The notes below the pieces were generated by a model. The model searched no databases. It saw only the letters and a list, made by a program, of their open reading frames with translations, and had not been told where the DNA came from. From Candidatus Viadribacter manganicus (GTDB taxonomy: Bacteria > Pseudomonadota > Alphaproteobacteria > Caulobacterales > Aquidulcibacteraceae), in the NCBI RefSeq assembly GCF_001679665.1, contig NZ_CP013244.1, positions 2,550,980-2,614,979 of the forward strand: a stretch of 64,000 nucleotides of DNA, written 5' to 3'. Positions 56,648-64,000 of the stretch are shown piece by piece (the first letter of the stretch is position 1; each line of letters begins with the position of its first letter). A program made the translations under genes and the position numbers.

Positions 56648-57471
56648 GCGCCAAGCCGCTGATCGTTATCGATGCCGCGCGCAAAAGCCGCCCGATCATT
56701 CCAGGCGATTTCTGGAATTATCGCGGGCTGCTCTGGCAGATGACCCTCAGCGCTTTCCGCGCCAAGTATCTGCAGTTTCAAGCCTCGTTCCTGCTTTATT
56801 ACGCGCGGCCTTTGGCGATCAGCCTGATCTTCATTTTCTTGCGCGCAGGGGCGGGCGTCGAGCTTGGCCATGGATCGCCGTACCCGCTGTTCGTGCTCGC
56901 CGGCGTCTGCTTTTGGTTCATCTTCTCCGATACGACTCTCGCGGCATCGAGCGCGCTCTCGCGGGACGCCAGCCTGATCCAGAAGGTTTACTTTCCTATC
57001 CTCATTCTGCCGTTGGCGCAGTGCCTTGCGCGTTTTGCTGACATTGGCCTTGCGCTCATTGCCATCTTCGCGCTGCAGATTTGGCTTGGCGTCGGCGTTG
57101 ATCTTGAAACCTTGATGCTCGTGCCGGTGATCTTGCAGATGATGCTGCTGGCGCTTGGTCTCGGCTGTGGCATCGCCGCCGTTTCGCTCGCCTTGCCTGA
57201 TATTCGCGAAGGCGTCGGTATTGCGCTCATGCTGGGGCTGTTCATTTCGCCGGTGTTCTATGCGCCAGAGCGTATGAGCCCGGCCGCGCAACTGGTGCTC
57301 AATTTCAATCCCATGGTCGGCACGCTGCAAGCCGTGCGCGGCGCGCTGTTCGATACCGACCCGTTTCCGTGGGCCGCATGGGCCTATTCGTGCGGCTTCA
57401 CTGTGGTTGCGCTGCTAGTTGGGCTCACCTTGCTTGGCCGCGCCAGCCGCAACGTCGCGGAGTTTCTGTGA
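56644..57471 (+). CDS. wzm: polysaccharide ABC exporter permease (Wzm-like)
   Basis: A 275-residue ABC-2-type permease with six helices, including RAGAGVELGHGSPYPLFVLAG and PVFYAPERMSPAAQLVLNFNP, close to the Wzm/KpsM pattern. It forms the membrane channel for polysaccharide transport to the periplasm. It overlaps its ATPase by four bases. Confidence 0.9.
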   Translation: MSAKPLIVIDAARKSRPIIPGDFWNYRGLLWQMTLSAFRAKYLQFQASFLLYYARPLAISLIFIFLRAGAGVELGHGSPYPLFVLAGVCFWFIFSDTTLAASSALSRDASLIQKVYFPILILPLAQCLARFADIGLALIAIFALQIWLGVGVDLETLMLVPVILQMMLLALGLGCGIAAVSLALPDIREGVGIALMLGLFISPVFYAPERMSPAAQLVLNFNPMVGTLQAVRGALFDTDPFPWAAWAYSCGFTVVALLVGLTLLGRASRNVAEFL

Positions 57472-58799
57472 GCGCCGCCGATCTCGATCGCCCCGCGCCG
57501 AACGCGGCGATGGCGACGTCTGAAGAGCCCGCGCTACGCGTGCAGGGCCTCGGCAAGCGCTACCTGCTCGACGGCGGCAAGCACAGCGCCGGCGCGCTGC
57601 TGAACGCACGGGTGAGGGAAGACCAAGCGTTCTGGGCGCTCCGCGATGTCAGCTTCACCATCAACAGAGGTGAACGCGTCGGCATCATCGGCCGCAACGG
57701 CGCCGGCAAATCGACATTGCTGAAGCTGCTCTCGCGCGTCATTGCGCCATCGGAGGGCCGGGCCGAAATTCGTGGCCGCGTCGCTTCGCTGCTTGAGGTC
57801 GGCACCGGCTTTAATCCGCATCTGCCCGGTCGCGAGAACATCTATCTCAACGCCGCCTTGCTCGGCCTTTCGCGTAAGCAGATCGACGAGCGCATCGACG
57901 ACATCATAGCCTTCGCCGAGCTTGGCCGGTTCATCAACGAGCCCATCCGCGTCTATTCTACAGGCATGCGCGCGCGCCTCGGCTTTGCCGTCGCCGCGCA
58001 CATCGATCCTGACGTGCTGATGCTCGATGAGGTTCTGTCCGTCGGGGATGCGGCGTTTCAAGCCAAGTGCCTGCAGCGCGTCGGCGAACTGATGGTCGAT
58101 AACCCGACCTTGATCTTCGTCTCGCACTCGTTCGCGGCCGTGCGTCAGTTTTGCGATCGCTGCATCTGGATCGAGCGCGGCGAGATCGCGATGGATGGCA
58201 GCGTCGATGACGTGGTGAAGGCCTACACCGATCAGTCGATGAATTTGAAGGCCAGCGTCAAGTTCGAGGCGCCGCCTCAGCGACGCAAATCGTTGCCGCG
58301 CGGCATGGCGCAACCGGAATCCGACACGACCGCGCGTCTGCTCGCGGCGCGGGTGCTGGATGCCGAAGACGCCGAAACCGCCCACATCGACGTCAATGCC
58401 GATTTCAATATTGAGGTCGACTATCAAATCGTATCGGGCGAGGCCGTTGTGCTGCCGGCCTTCCGGTTTTACACCGAGGACGCGCATCTTATTTTCAGCG
58501 CTGTGTGCTCTGAGCCGGAAGCCGGCCAGTGGCGGCGAGGTCCTGGGATTTACCGATCGCGAATGCATGTGCCAGCGCACTTGCTAAATCTCGGCCTTCA
58601 TCGCGTGAGTGTCGCATTGAACGCGCCGCACGCGGGTGGTCTGACGCGTCACCACGTCGTGGAGGATGCGTTGACCTTCTGGGCGCATGAAGCGCGGTTC
58701 GGTGAGGACTCCGCACGTGGTCCGTACGTCCGCTTGAAAGGTGCAGTCCGACCATTGTTCTTGTGGTCTCACGCGCGCGTCGACGATCTATTCGGATGA
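57468..58799 (+). CDS. wzt: polysaccharide ABC exporter ATPase with Wzt_C domain
   Basis: A 443-residue ATP-binding subunit. Walker A GRNGAGKS is at residues 75-82, signature STGMRARLGFAVA follows and Walker B LMLDEVLSVGD. After residue 250 there is an extra beta-rich domain that matches the Wzt carbohydrate-binding C-terminus (PAFRFYTEDAHLIFSAV). In such exporters this domain recognises a terminal modification of the glycan before export. The GTG at 57468 overlaps the wzm stop. Confidence 0.92.
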   Translation: MSAADLDRPAPNAAMATSEEPALRVQGLGKRYLLDGGKHSAGALLNARVREDQAFWALRDVSFTINRGERVGIIGRNGAGKSTLLKLLSRVIAPSEGRAEIRGRVASLLEVGTGFNPHLPGRENIYLNAALLGLSRKQIDERIDDIIAFAELGRFINEPIRVYSTGMRARLGFAVAAHIDPDVLMLDEVLSVGDAAFQAKCLQRVGELMVDNPTLIFVSHSFAAVRQFCDRCIWIERGEIAMDGSVDDVVKAYTDQSMNLKASVKFEAPPQRRKSLPRGMAQPESDTTARLLAARVLDAEDAETAHIDVNADFNIEVDYQIVSGEAVVLPAFRFYTEDAHLIFSAVCSEPEAGQWRRGPGIYRSRMHVPAHLLNLGLHRVSVALNAPHAGGLTRHHVVEDALTFWAHEARFGEDSARGPYVRLKGAVRPLFLWSHARVDDLFG

Positions 58800-59602
58800 C
58801 TTCAGCAAGCCGACCAGTCTTTTTCACTTCAATCCCGAAGTGTGGGAAGAACTTGGTATATTCTTTCTTTTCCAAGTTCGGATTGGCTCGGCAGGCATGG
58901 GGTGAAGCGCCAGCTGTGTTGCATCACGCTCATTTTTCAAAGTGTCAGCTTGCGAATTACGCGTTCGAGGGACACTCTGAGCATAACGCCGATCGGATAG
59001 AGCAGGCTTGGCTTGACGTGGAAACGCAAATTGCCGCTCTGCGAGTTGGCGAAATTACGCACAATCACTTTTTGCCCGAAACTCGCTGGGCGGAAATCCT
59101 AGCGGGCCGCCAAATTGGTGCGGCATTTGTAACGCGTGATCCGCGCGACGCACTCCTAAGCATGCTCAATTATGCGCGGGCTCAGAACCTTCCGGCGCAT
59201 GTTAGCGATATGCTCGTTGATCTTAGCGACGAGGATGCGTTGCTCTTCCTGCTTGACGGCGCGGGAAGGTTGATACCTTTTGCTGACTACTACGACGCCT
59301 ATTACGGCTGGCTCTCCATGCCTGGTGTCGAAGTGTTCCGGTTTGAAGATATCGTTGGCCCGAGGGGCGGTGGTGACAATCAGCGTCAGTTGGACGCTTG
59401 TGTCGCGCTGGCAAAGCTCGCTGGCATCGAGGCGAATGACGCGCGCTTCGAAATCGCTTGGCGCAATGTGTTCAATCCCAGCGCCGGCACTTTTTTTCGC
59501 GGCCAAGTCGGGGAATGGCGAAAGCGATTTACGTCGAGAGTGCTGCGAGAGTTTGACCGCAAGGCCGGCTGGCTACCTGAACGTTGGGGTTACTCTACTT
59601 GA
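58796..59602 (+). CDS. sulfotransferase-like protein
   Basis: A 268-residue protein with the PAPS motifs FFTSIPKCGKNLVYSFFSKF and AAFVTRDPRDALLSMLNYA, and VFRFEDIVGPRGG. The ATG overlaps the wzt stop (ATGA), so it is coupled to the exporter; its product may sulfate the exported glycan. Composition appears more A/T-rich than wzt, suggesting later acquisition. Confidence 0.8.
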   Translation: MTSASRPVFFTSIPKCGKNLVYSFFSKFGLARQAWGEAPAVLHHAHFSKCQLANYAFEGHSEHNADRIEQAWLDVETQIAALRVGEITHNHFLPETRWAEILAGRQIGAAFVTRDPRDALLSMLNYARAQNLPAHVSDMLVDLSDEDALLFLLDGAGRLIPFADYYDAYYGWLSMPGVEVFRFEDIVGPRGGGDNQRQLDACVALAKLAGIEANDARFEIAWRNVFNPSAGTFFRGQVGEWRKRFTSRVLREFDRKAGWLPERWGYST

Positions 59603-60249
59603 TGATCGTGTCGGTTCATCTACCTAAGACCGGTGGGAGCACGGTTGGGAAGGTGCTCGAGTCGCACTTTGGTTCGCTTCGTCGTGACAACGGTGATGCA
59701 GTTGCGGACCCGGACTCGCCCTTCAATCGAGACCGGCAAGCGTACCGCGCGCAATTTCAGGCGGAAAATCCGATCATTGCAGAGCCGGCAGTTCACGGTC
59801 ATTTTTGGCTCAACAAGTACGATCACCTGGACGCTACGCGCTTAGTTTTTTTACGTGACCCTCGCGAGAGATTGCTTTCAAATTACTTCCATTGGATGGG
59901 CGCGCCATCGCGCGCTCCCTTTCGGGCGCGGATGATTGAAAACAGCGCGACGGTTCTGGACTTCGCTCGTCATAACTCCTTCCGCTATTTCTACACCCAG
60001 ACCTACTTCGGTGGCGTGGATATGAAGAGCTTCGACTTTATTGGACTGTTCGAAGATTTTTCGGTGGATATTCTGCGCCTCCAGCAGTTTCTAGGCGCAC
60101 ACCAAGAGATTCCCCACCTGCAAATCAATCCGCATGAGAATTACGCGCAGTTGGCGGGAGAAGTGCGCTCCGACACACGTCTGATGTCCGAGTTAGCGGA
60201 TCTGCTGGCGGACGATTTGCGATTTTACGAGCAGTGGTCCCGTCGTTGA
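59602..60249 (+). CDS. sulfotransferase family 2-like protein
   Basis: A 215-residue protein with HLPKTGGSTVGKVL at the N-terminus, LVFLRDPRERLLSNYFHW and an EDFSVDILRLQQFL helix. This is the Sulfotransfer_2 pattern of carbohydrate sulfotransferases. It overlaps the previous sulfotransferase stop by one base. Substrate inferred. Confidence 0.8.
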   Translation: MIVSVHLPKTGGSTVGKVLESHFGSLRRDNGDAVADPDSPFNRDRQAYRAQFQAENPIIAEPAVHGHFWLNKYDHLDATRLVFLRDPRERLLSNYFHWMGAPSRAPFRARMIENSATVLDFARHNSFRYFYTQTYFGGVDMKSFDFIGLFEDFSVDILRLQQFLGAHQEIPHLQINPHENYAQLAGEVRSDTRLMSELADLLADDLRFYEQWSRR

Positions 60250-60364
60250 TGAGGATGGAGTCGTCCTCTATTCCAAACCCAATCGCCAAAGTCCCGAACG
60301 CACCAAGGCGCGATTCGCGTGGTTTTGTTCAAGCGAGCTCGTGAAGTCCAGCGCGAAGGAGGCG

Positions 60365-61408
60365 CTACAATTGCGCCGCGCGCGCAGCCATGGGCGTCGG
60401 CTCGATTTGATCGCCGAACACGCGCTCAGCGGTGTTTTCAGGATCGCGCCAATCGAGTTCTTTGCGGCCCATCTTTCGCGCGCCGTTTTTGCCGGTGAGG
60501 GCGCTCCAGCGTTTGCTGAGGGTCTGTCGGTCGAAATCCATCGTCGCTGTATTTGAGATTCGCGAGGCCTCGGCATGGCTCATGAAATGCTCACAGATCG
60601 ACCGCGGCGCATCGATGATCGCGTAACCGGCTTCCCAGATCGAAAGCGAAAGGTCGCTATCGGCTTTGTAGAAGGCGTAGTCGTCTTCGTTGCAATAGCC
60701 GACCGTCGCCAGCGCCTGGCGCGTGTAGACGCCGTGATTGACCATCAGATTGCCGCCCAACGTGCGCTGCACGTAATAGGCTCTGTCATGCGGCCAGTTG
60801 CGGAAATAGAAGGCGCAGGCGCCAACCTCGATGCCGGCGCGCTCGGCGTCGTCCATGCGCTGCAGAGCGCTCGAAATCGCGCCGGGCAGGAGATAGCAAT
60901 CGTCCGAGATCATGATCAGCCGCTCGGCGCTGGCGGCGCGGAAGCCAATGTTCATGAACTGGCCCCACGTCATGCGCCGTCGCGTCAGCCCGTCCTGCTG
61001 ATAGCGATTGTGCTGAACAACTGTGATGATGTCCTGTTGCCTGACCAGCCATTCGATCGAACCATCATCCGACCCACCGTCGATGACGACGATCTCGCCG
61101 CGCATGCCGGCCAGATTTTCCCGCACCGATTGGATCGCGCGCTCCAGCAGAACCCGCCGATTGAAGCTGCCGAGCACGATCGAAACGTCGGCGCGTAAAT
61201 CAACTGAAGGCGGCCGCGGCGCGCGTTCGGCCTTCGGCGCACGTCGGCGCTTCACGTGCGGGCGCATCGGCTCGATATCGGCGTCGGCGTAAAATGGAAG
61301 GTGCGCGGCCGGAATTGGAGTGGCGCCGGCGGGCTGGCGTAGGTCCGCGATGAGGCTGAGCAGCCGCCGCTCGATGCGATCCAAGAAAGAGCTGAGCTCC
61401 GCCGCCAT
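60365..61408 (-). CDS. glycosyltransferase family 2
   Basis: A 347-residue protein. An N-terminal helical segment of about 60 residues precedes a GT-A domain: VSIVLGSFNRRVLLERAIQS, EIVVIDGGSDDGSIEWL and the DXD-like ISDDCYLLPGAIS. It transfers a sugar from a nucleotide donor; donor unknown. The ATG at 61408 is preferred over the longer frame, whose first 48 residues look out of family. Divergent from the next family 2 gene. Confidence 0.85.
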   Translation of the reverse strand: MAAELSSFLDRIERRLLSLIADLRQPAGATPIPAAHLPFYADADIEPMRPHVKRRRAPKAERAPRPPSVDLRADVSIVLGSFNRRVLLERAIQSVRENLAGMRGEIVVIDGGSDDGSIEWLVRQQDIITVVQHNRYQQDGLTRRRMTWGQFMNIGFRAASAERLIMISDDCYLLPGAISSALQRMDDAERAGIEVGACAFYFRNWPHDRAYYVQRTLGGNLMVNHGVYTRQALATVGYCNEDDYAFYKADSDLSLSIWEAGYAIIDAPRSICEHFMSHAEASRISNTATMDFDRQTLSKRWSALTGKNGARKMGRKELDWRDPENTAERVFGDQIEPTPMAARAAQL

Positions 61409-61579
61409 GTCCCCGTATGTTCCCTGGAAGCCCGCCGTTGCTCTTGTTTCCAACACGCACCGGCCAATGGCAACGCTTAGTTCAAGGGAGGCGCAGTCTG
61501 AACATTGTTTCGCCTGCCCGAAGCAGCTAAAGCTCGGGCTTCCACCTCCCAAATCGCTGATATTTTAGGGCATTGCAGT

Positions 61580-62551
61580 ATGGATACGGCGCTTGCCCCG
61601 GCGCGTTTGGCGGTTGTGGTCGGTACCCTTAACCGGCTCGATCAGATCAAACGCTGCATCGACAGCATCCGCCGCGAAACCCGTACGCCCACGATCATCT
61701 ATGTCACCGACGCCGGCTCGACCGATGGAACGGTGGAGTATTTGCGCCAAGCCGCCGCACCCGACCTCGTGCCGCTGCTGGTCGGCAAAAAGCTGGGGCA
61801 GGCGAAGGCCTACAATGACGTCTTCCGCACCATTGCCACGCCCTATGTGGTCTGGCTGAGCGACGACAATGAGATCGTCAATAATGGTCTCGATACCGCT
61901 GTCGCCATCCTCGAACGCGACGCGCGCATCGGCATGGTGGGTCTGAAGACACGTGACAAAGAAGGCCCGTTCGCCAAGGCGCCCTATATCGGCGGCATCT
62001 CCAAGGCCGGCATTCTGAACGTCAATCAGGGCGTGCTGCCCACCAGCGTGCTCCGCGACGTCGATTATTTCAGCGAGACGTTCGGCTTTTACGGCATCGA
62101 TCCAGATCTCACCGCCAAAGTGCTCTTCTCGGGTCGCGATGTCGTCTACACGCGCGATGTCGCGATCCATCACTATCGCAATTGGCCCGCCGATCAGAAC
62201 GCACCCGAATGGGTGGCGCTGCGTGCGCACCACGAGAAGGCCGAGCGGCTCTATCTTGCCAAGTACGGCGCCTTCGGGCGCTTCGACGTCTTCTACCGGC
62301 TGCGCCGGGGCGCCTGGAAAGCCTATCGCGAGGCGCTGGGGCCGCGCTTCAAGATCAATAGCGCCGAAGCGGGCGCCGCGGGCCTCCTGACGCGCGATTG
62401 GCACAACACAATCGCATCGCGCCACATCAGCCTGCTTGATCCTTGGCTGACGCGCGGAAAGCCGTATCATCTGCGCCAAAGCGCATCGCCCTTGGCGCGC
62501 CCACGCCAGCTGCCGCCGGACCCCGATCCGGCGTTACTCGCGGCGTCCTAA
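61580..62551 (+). CDS. glycosyltransferase family 2
   Basis: A 323-residue GT-A protein: LAVVVGTLNRLDQIKRCIDS, IIYVTDAGSTDGTVEYL and WLSDDNEIVNN. The mid and C-terminal parts are less conserved. The ATG at 61580 is preferred; an in-frame start at 61505 adds 25 residues. The 3' end overlaps the convergent epimerase by four bases. Confidence 0.85.
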   Translation: MDTALAPARLAVVVGTLNRLDQIKRCIDSIRRETRTPTIIYVTDAGSTDGTVEYLRQAAAPDLVPLLVGKKLGQAKAYNDVFRTIATPYVVWLSDDNEIVNNGLDTAVAILERDARIGMVGLKTRDKEGPFAKAPYIGGISKAGILNVNQGVLPTSVLRDVDYFSETFGFYGIDPDLTAKVLFSGRDVVYTRDVAIHHYRNWPADQNAPEWVALRAHHEKAERLYLAKYGAFGRFDVFYRLRRGAWKAYREALGPRFKINSAEAGAAGLLTRDWHNTIASRHISLLDPWLTRGKPYHLRQSASPLARPRQLPPDPDPALLAAS

Positions 62552-63495
62552 TCCCGCGCCCAGACCGCATAGCGAGCAAGGCCCTGTTCCAGGGAGACGG
62601 CGGGCTCAAACCCAAACGCCCGCGCCCGCGCCGTATCCGCCACCATCGTCGTCGGATCGCCGGCTTTCACTGCGCTGTTGAACGCCAGCTCTTGTTCGCA
62701 CCCGAGCGCCCGGAGGAGACCTTGCGCCACCTCGCGCACGCTGCTGGCGGCGCCGCTGCCGCCATTGATCACCGCAGGGGGGGGGAGCATGGGGTCCGCT
62801 GCGCGCACGATCAAACGCACCGCATCTTCGATCTCGATAAAATCGCGCCGCTCCTCACCCGTCCCGAACAGAGTGAGGGGGCTTTCGCCGGCGATGGCGC
62901 GGCGGCTGAGTTCCCAGAGCAATTGTTTGCGCAAGCCCGGACCGTAAACCGAAAAGAGACGCAGCGCCGTCGCTTCGAACCCGAATTGCTCGGCCCAATA
63001 GTGCGCGAGATCCTCGGCGATTGCCTTGTGTGCGCCGTAGGGCGAGATCGGCCGCTTGGGCAAATCCTCATGCAATGGCTCAACGTTTGCCGCCCCATAG
63101 ACGGCCGCGCTCGAAAGCAAGATCAAGCGCGTCCCGGGCGCGTGAGCGCGCATGAATTCCAGCACACGCAGCGTCGAATTCACCGTGCGCTCGTAGTCCT
63201 TCGCCGGATCCTGCAACGAAGGTCCGACAGACGAACCTCCGGCGCAATGCACGATCGCAGAGATCGGGCTCTTAAGTTGACCAGCCAATTCGGTGAGAGT
63301 TTCGACGCTAAGCGTTCCCCAGGCCTGCGCCGCCGCCGCTTCGCATCTATGCCCCGGGTGGCCAGTGACGCCCGTGCGCCACCCTTGGGCCGCAAGCGCC
63401 GCCGCAACATGCGATCCAATAAATCCACCCGCCCCCGTAATAATAGCCGATGGCGAAGAAGCTTGTATTTGAGGAGGCGTCGTACCTACAGAGAT
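62548..63495 (-). CDS. NAD-dependent epimerase/dehydratase, start unclear
   Basis: An extended SDR of about 315 residues. The frame contains the Rossmann motif ITGAGGFIGSHV, LLSSAAVYG and the YGAHKAIAE Tyr/Lys motif, then LRLFSVYGPGL and RRDFIEIEDAV. It is open from the stop near 63531, yet upstream of the Rossmann motif there is no ATG, GTG or TTG. The first conventional start, TTG at 63288, would remove the cofactor site. An ATC at 63495 with GAGG nine bases before is the best non-standard start; an assembly error is also possible. Confidence 0.75.
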   Translation of the reverse strand: MSVGTTPPQIQASSPSAIITGAGGFIGSHVAAALAAQGWRTGVTGHPGHRCEAAAAQAWGTLSVETLTELAGQLKSPISAIVHCAGGSSVGPSLQDPAKDYERTVNSTLRVLEFMRAHAPGTRLILLSSAAVYGAANVEPLHEDLPKRPISPYGAHKAIAEDLAHYWAEQFGFEATALRLFSVYGPGLRKQLLWELSRRAIAGESPLTLFGTGEERRDFIEIEDAVRLIVRAADPMLPPPAVINGGSGAASSVREVAQGLLRALGCEQELAFNSAVKAGDPTTMVADTARARAFGFEPAVSLEQGLARYAVWARD

Positions 63496-63578
63496 GTCAG
63501 TAGACCTCGCTATGCGGTTGCGGATTGACTAGACCAGCGTACCTAGCGCGGTCAAATTTCTGGAGGTCGTACGTCGCC

Positions 63579-64000
63579 TTGACGTCTAACGCGTTCGATC
63601 CGTTTGCGCTCATCCGTACTATGCTGAGCTCGCGCGCGTTCGCCCTCGCGGACACGCCTCCGGATGCTGAGCTGCGCGCATTGCTCCAACTTGGCGAAAC
63701 CGCGGCTGCGGCGGATCCGAATTTGGCGATTGCGCTCTCGGCGATTACGACGCCGCGCGTGCGCGCTCTCTTTCAGTCGACCACCAGCTTCCGCACGACG
63801 TCGGGCCTACGCTTTACGGTTGATGGCGGCGACATCTTCGCGGCCACCGTTGCCGCCGGCTACATGCCTGAGGGACCCGATTTCGAAGGCTTCATGCAGC
63901 TCGTTGGTCCCGGCAGCGTGATCGTCGATGTCGGCGCGAACTTTGGCCTTTATGCGTTGAGCGCGGCGCTTTATGCGCGGCTACAGGGGCGCGTGTTCGC
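63579..64000 (+). CDS. FkbM-type methyltransferase, 5' part
   Basis: The start of a methyltransferase gene that runs off the right edge. The first 100 residues are a helical leader with ALADTPPDAELRALLQLGE, and then the SAM-binding strand VIVDVGANFGLYALSAA, typical of FkbM enzymes. TTG at 63579 with TGGAGG some 12 bases upstream is the likely start. Its first 60 residues resemble neither of the other FkbM proteins in the window. Confidence 0.7.
   Translation, partial: MTSNAFDPFALIRTMLSSRAFALADTPPDAELRALLQLGETAAAADPNLAIALSAITTPRVRALFQSTTSFRTTSGLRFTVDGGDIFAATVAAGYMPEGPDFEGFMQLVGPGSVIVDVGANFGLYALSAALYARLQGRVF

Noticed and set aside
57534..58580. 348-residue minus-strand frame over wzt
   Set aside because: A GC-rich antisense shadow of an ABC ATPase gene with clear motifs.

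Overview
The window looks like a chromosomal segment of a GC-rich alphaproteobacterium. A Caulobacterales/Hyphomonadaceae-like bacterium is the best guess, based on fixLJ next to ccoNOQP-GHIS, FixK/FNR-type boxes, a TonB-era style outer-membrane inventory and large surface-glycan loci; this lineage call is inference. No tRNA, rRNA, CRISPR, phage or insertion sequence was seen. Genes are dense and many overlap by 1-16 bases, so most belong to translationally coupled operons.

Region 1 (1-14.4 kb) is a low-oxygen respiration module. It holds the 3' end of a FixL-like kinase, FixJ, a receiver-only regulator, an SDR enzyme, two small envelope proteins, then a complete cbb3 oxidase operon (ccoN, O, Q, P) followed by its assembly genes (ccoG, H, I, S). 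Beyond a terminator lie an OmpW-type porin with a 31-residue membrane peptide, and a di-iron R2-like protein. Three TTGA-N6-TCAA palindromes (3608, 11635, 12515) sit before ccoN, ompW and the di-iron gene, which suggests one FixK/FNR regulon fed by FixLJ. The fixK gene itself is not in the window.

Region 2 (14.5-32.2 kb) is mixed. It has a shortened winged-helix protein, a HAD-UbiA fusion with a GtrA partner, a coupled pair of PrsW-like intramembrane protease and a 1025-residue gluzincin/beta-propeller/beta-barrel protein, a remarkable alanine-rich decapeptide-repeat membrane protein with an internal 522-bp duplication, an RND efflux pair, and sugar-phosphate metabolism (galU, pgl, transaldolase, transketolase).

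Region 3 (32.2-64 kb) is a surface-polysaccharide locus. Precursor genes make GDP-mannose and GDP-L-fucose (manC-type, AGE isomerase, gmd, fcl) and UDP-uronic acids (UDP-sugar dehydrogenase and 4-epimerase). It encodes five or more glycosyltransferases, an O-antigen ligase/polymerase-like protein, a Wzm/Wzt ABC exporter with a C-terminal glycan-binding extension, two KpsC/KpsS-like paralogues, three FkbM-type methyltransferases, a left-handed beta-helix acyltransferase, a TPR-hydrolase fusion, a second transketolase and four sulfotransferase-like proteins. Taken together it may build a sulfated, methylated, acylated fucose/mannose/uronate glycan; this is the best candidate for an undescribed system here. 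The window ends inside an FkbM methyltransferase gene.
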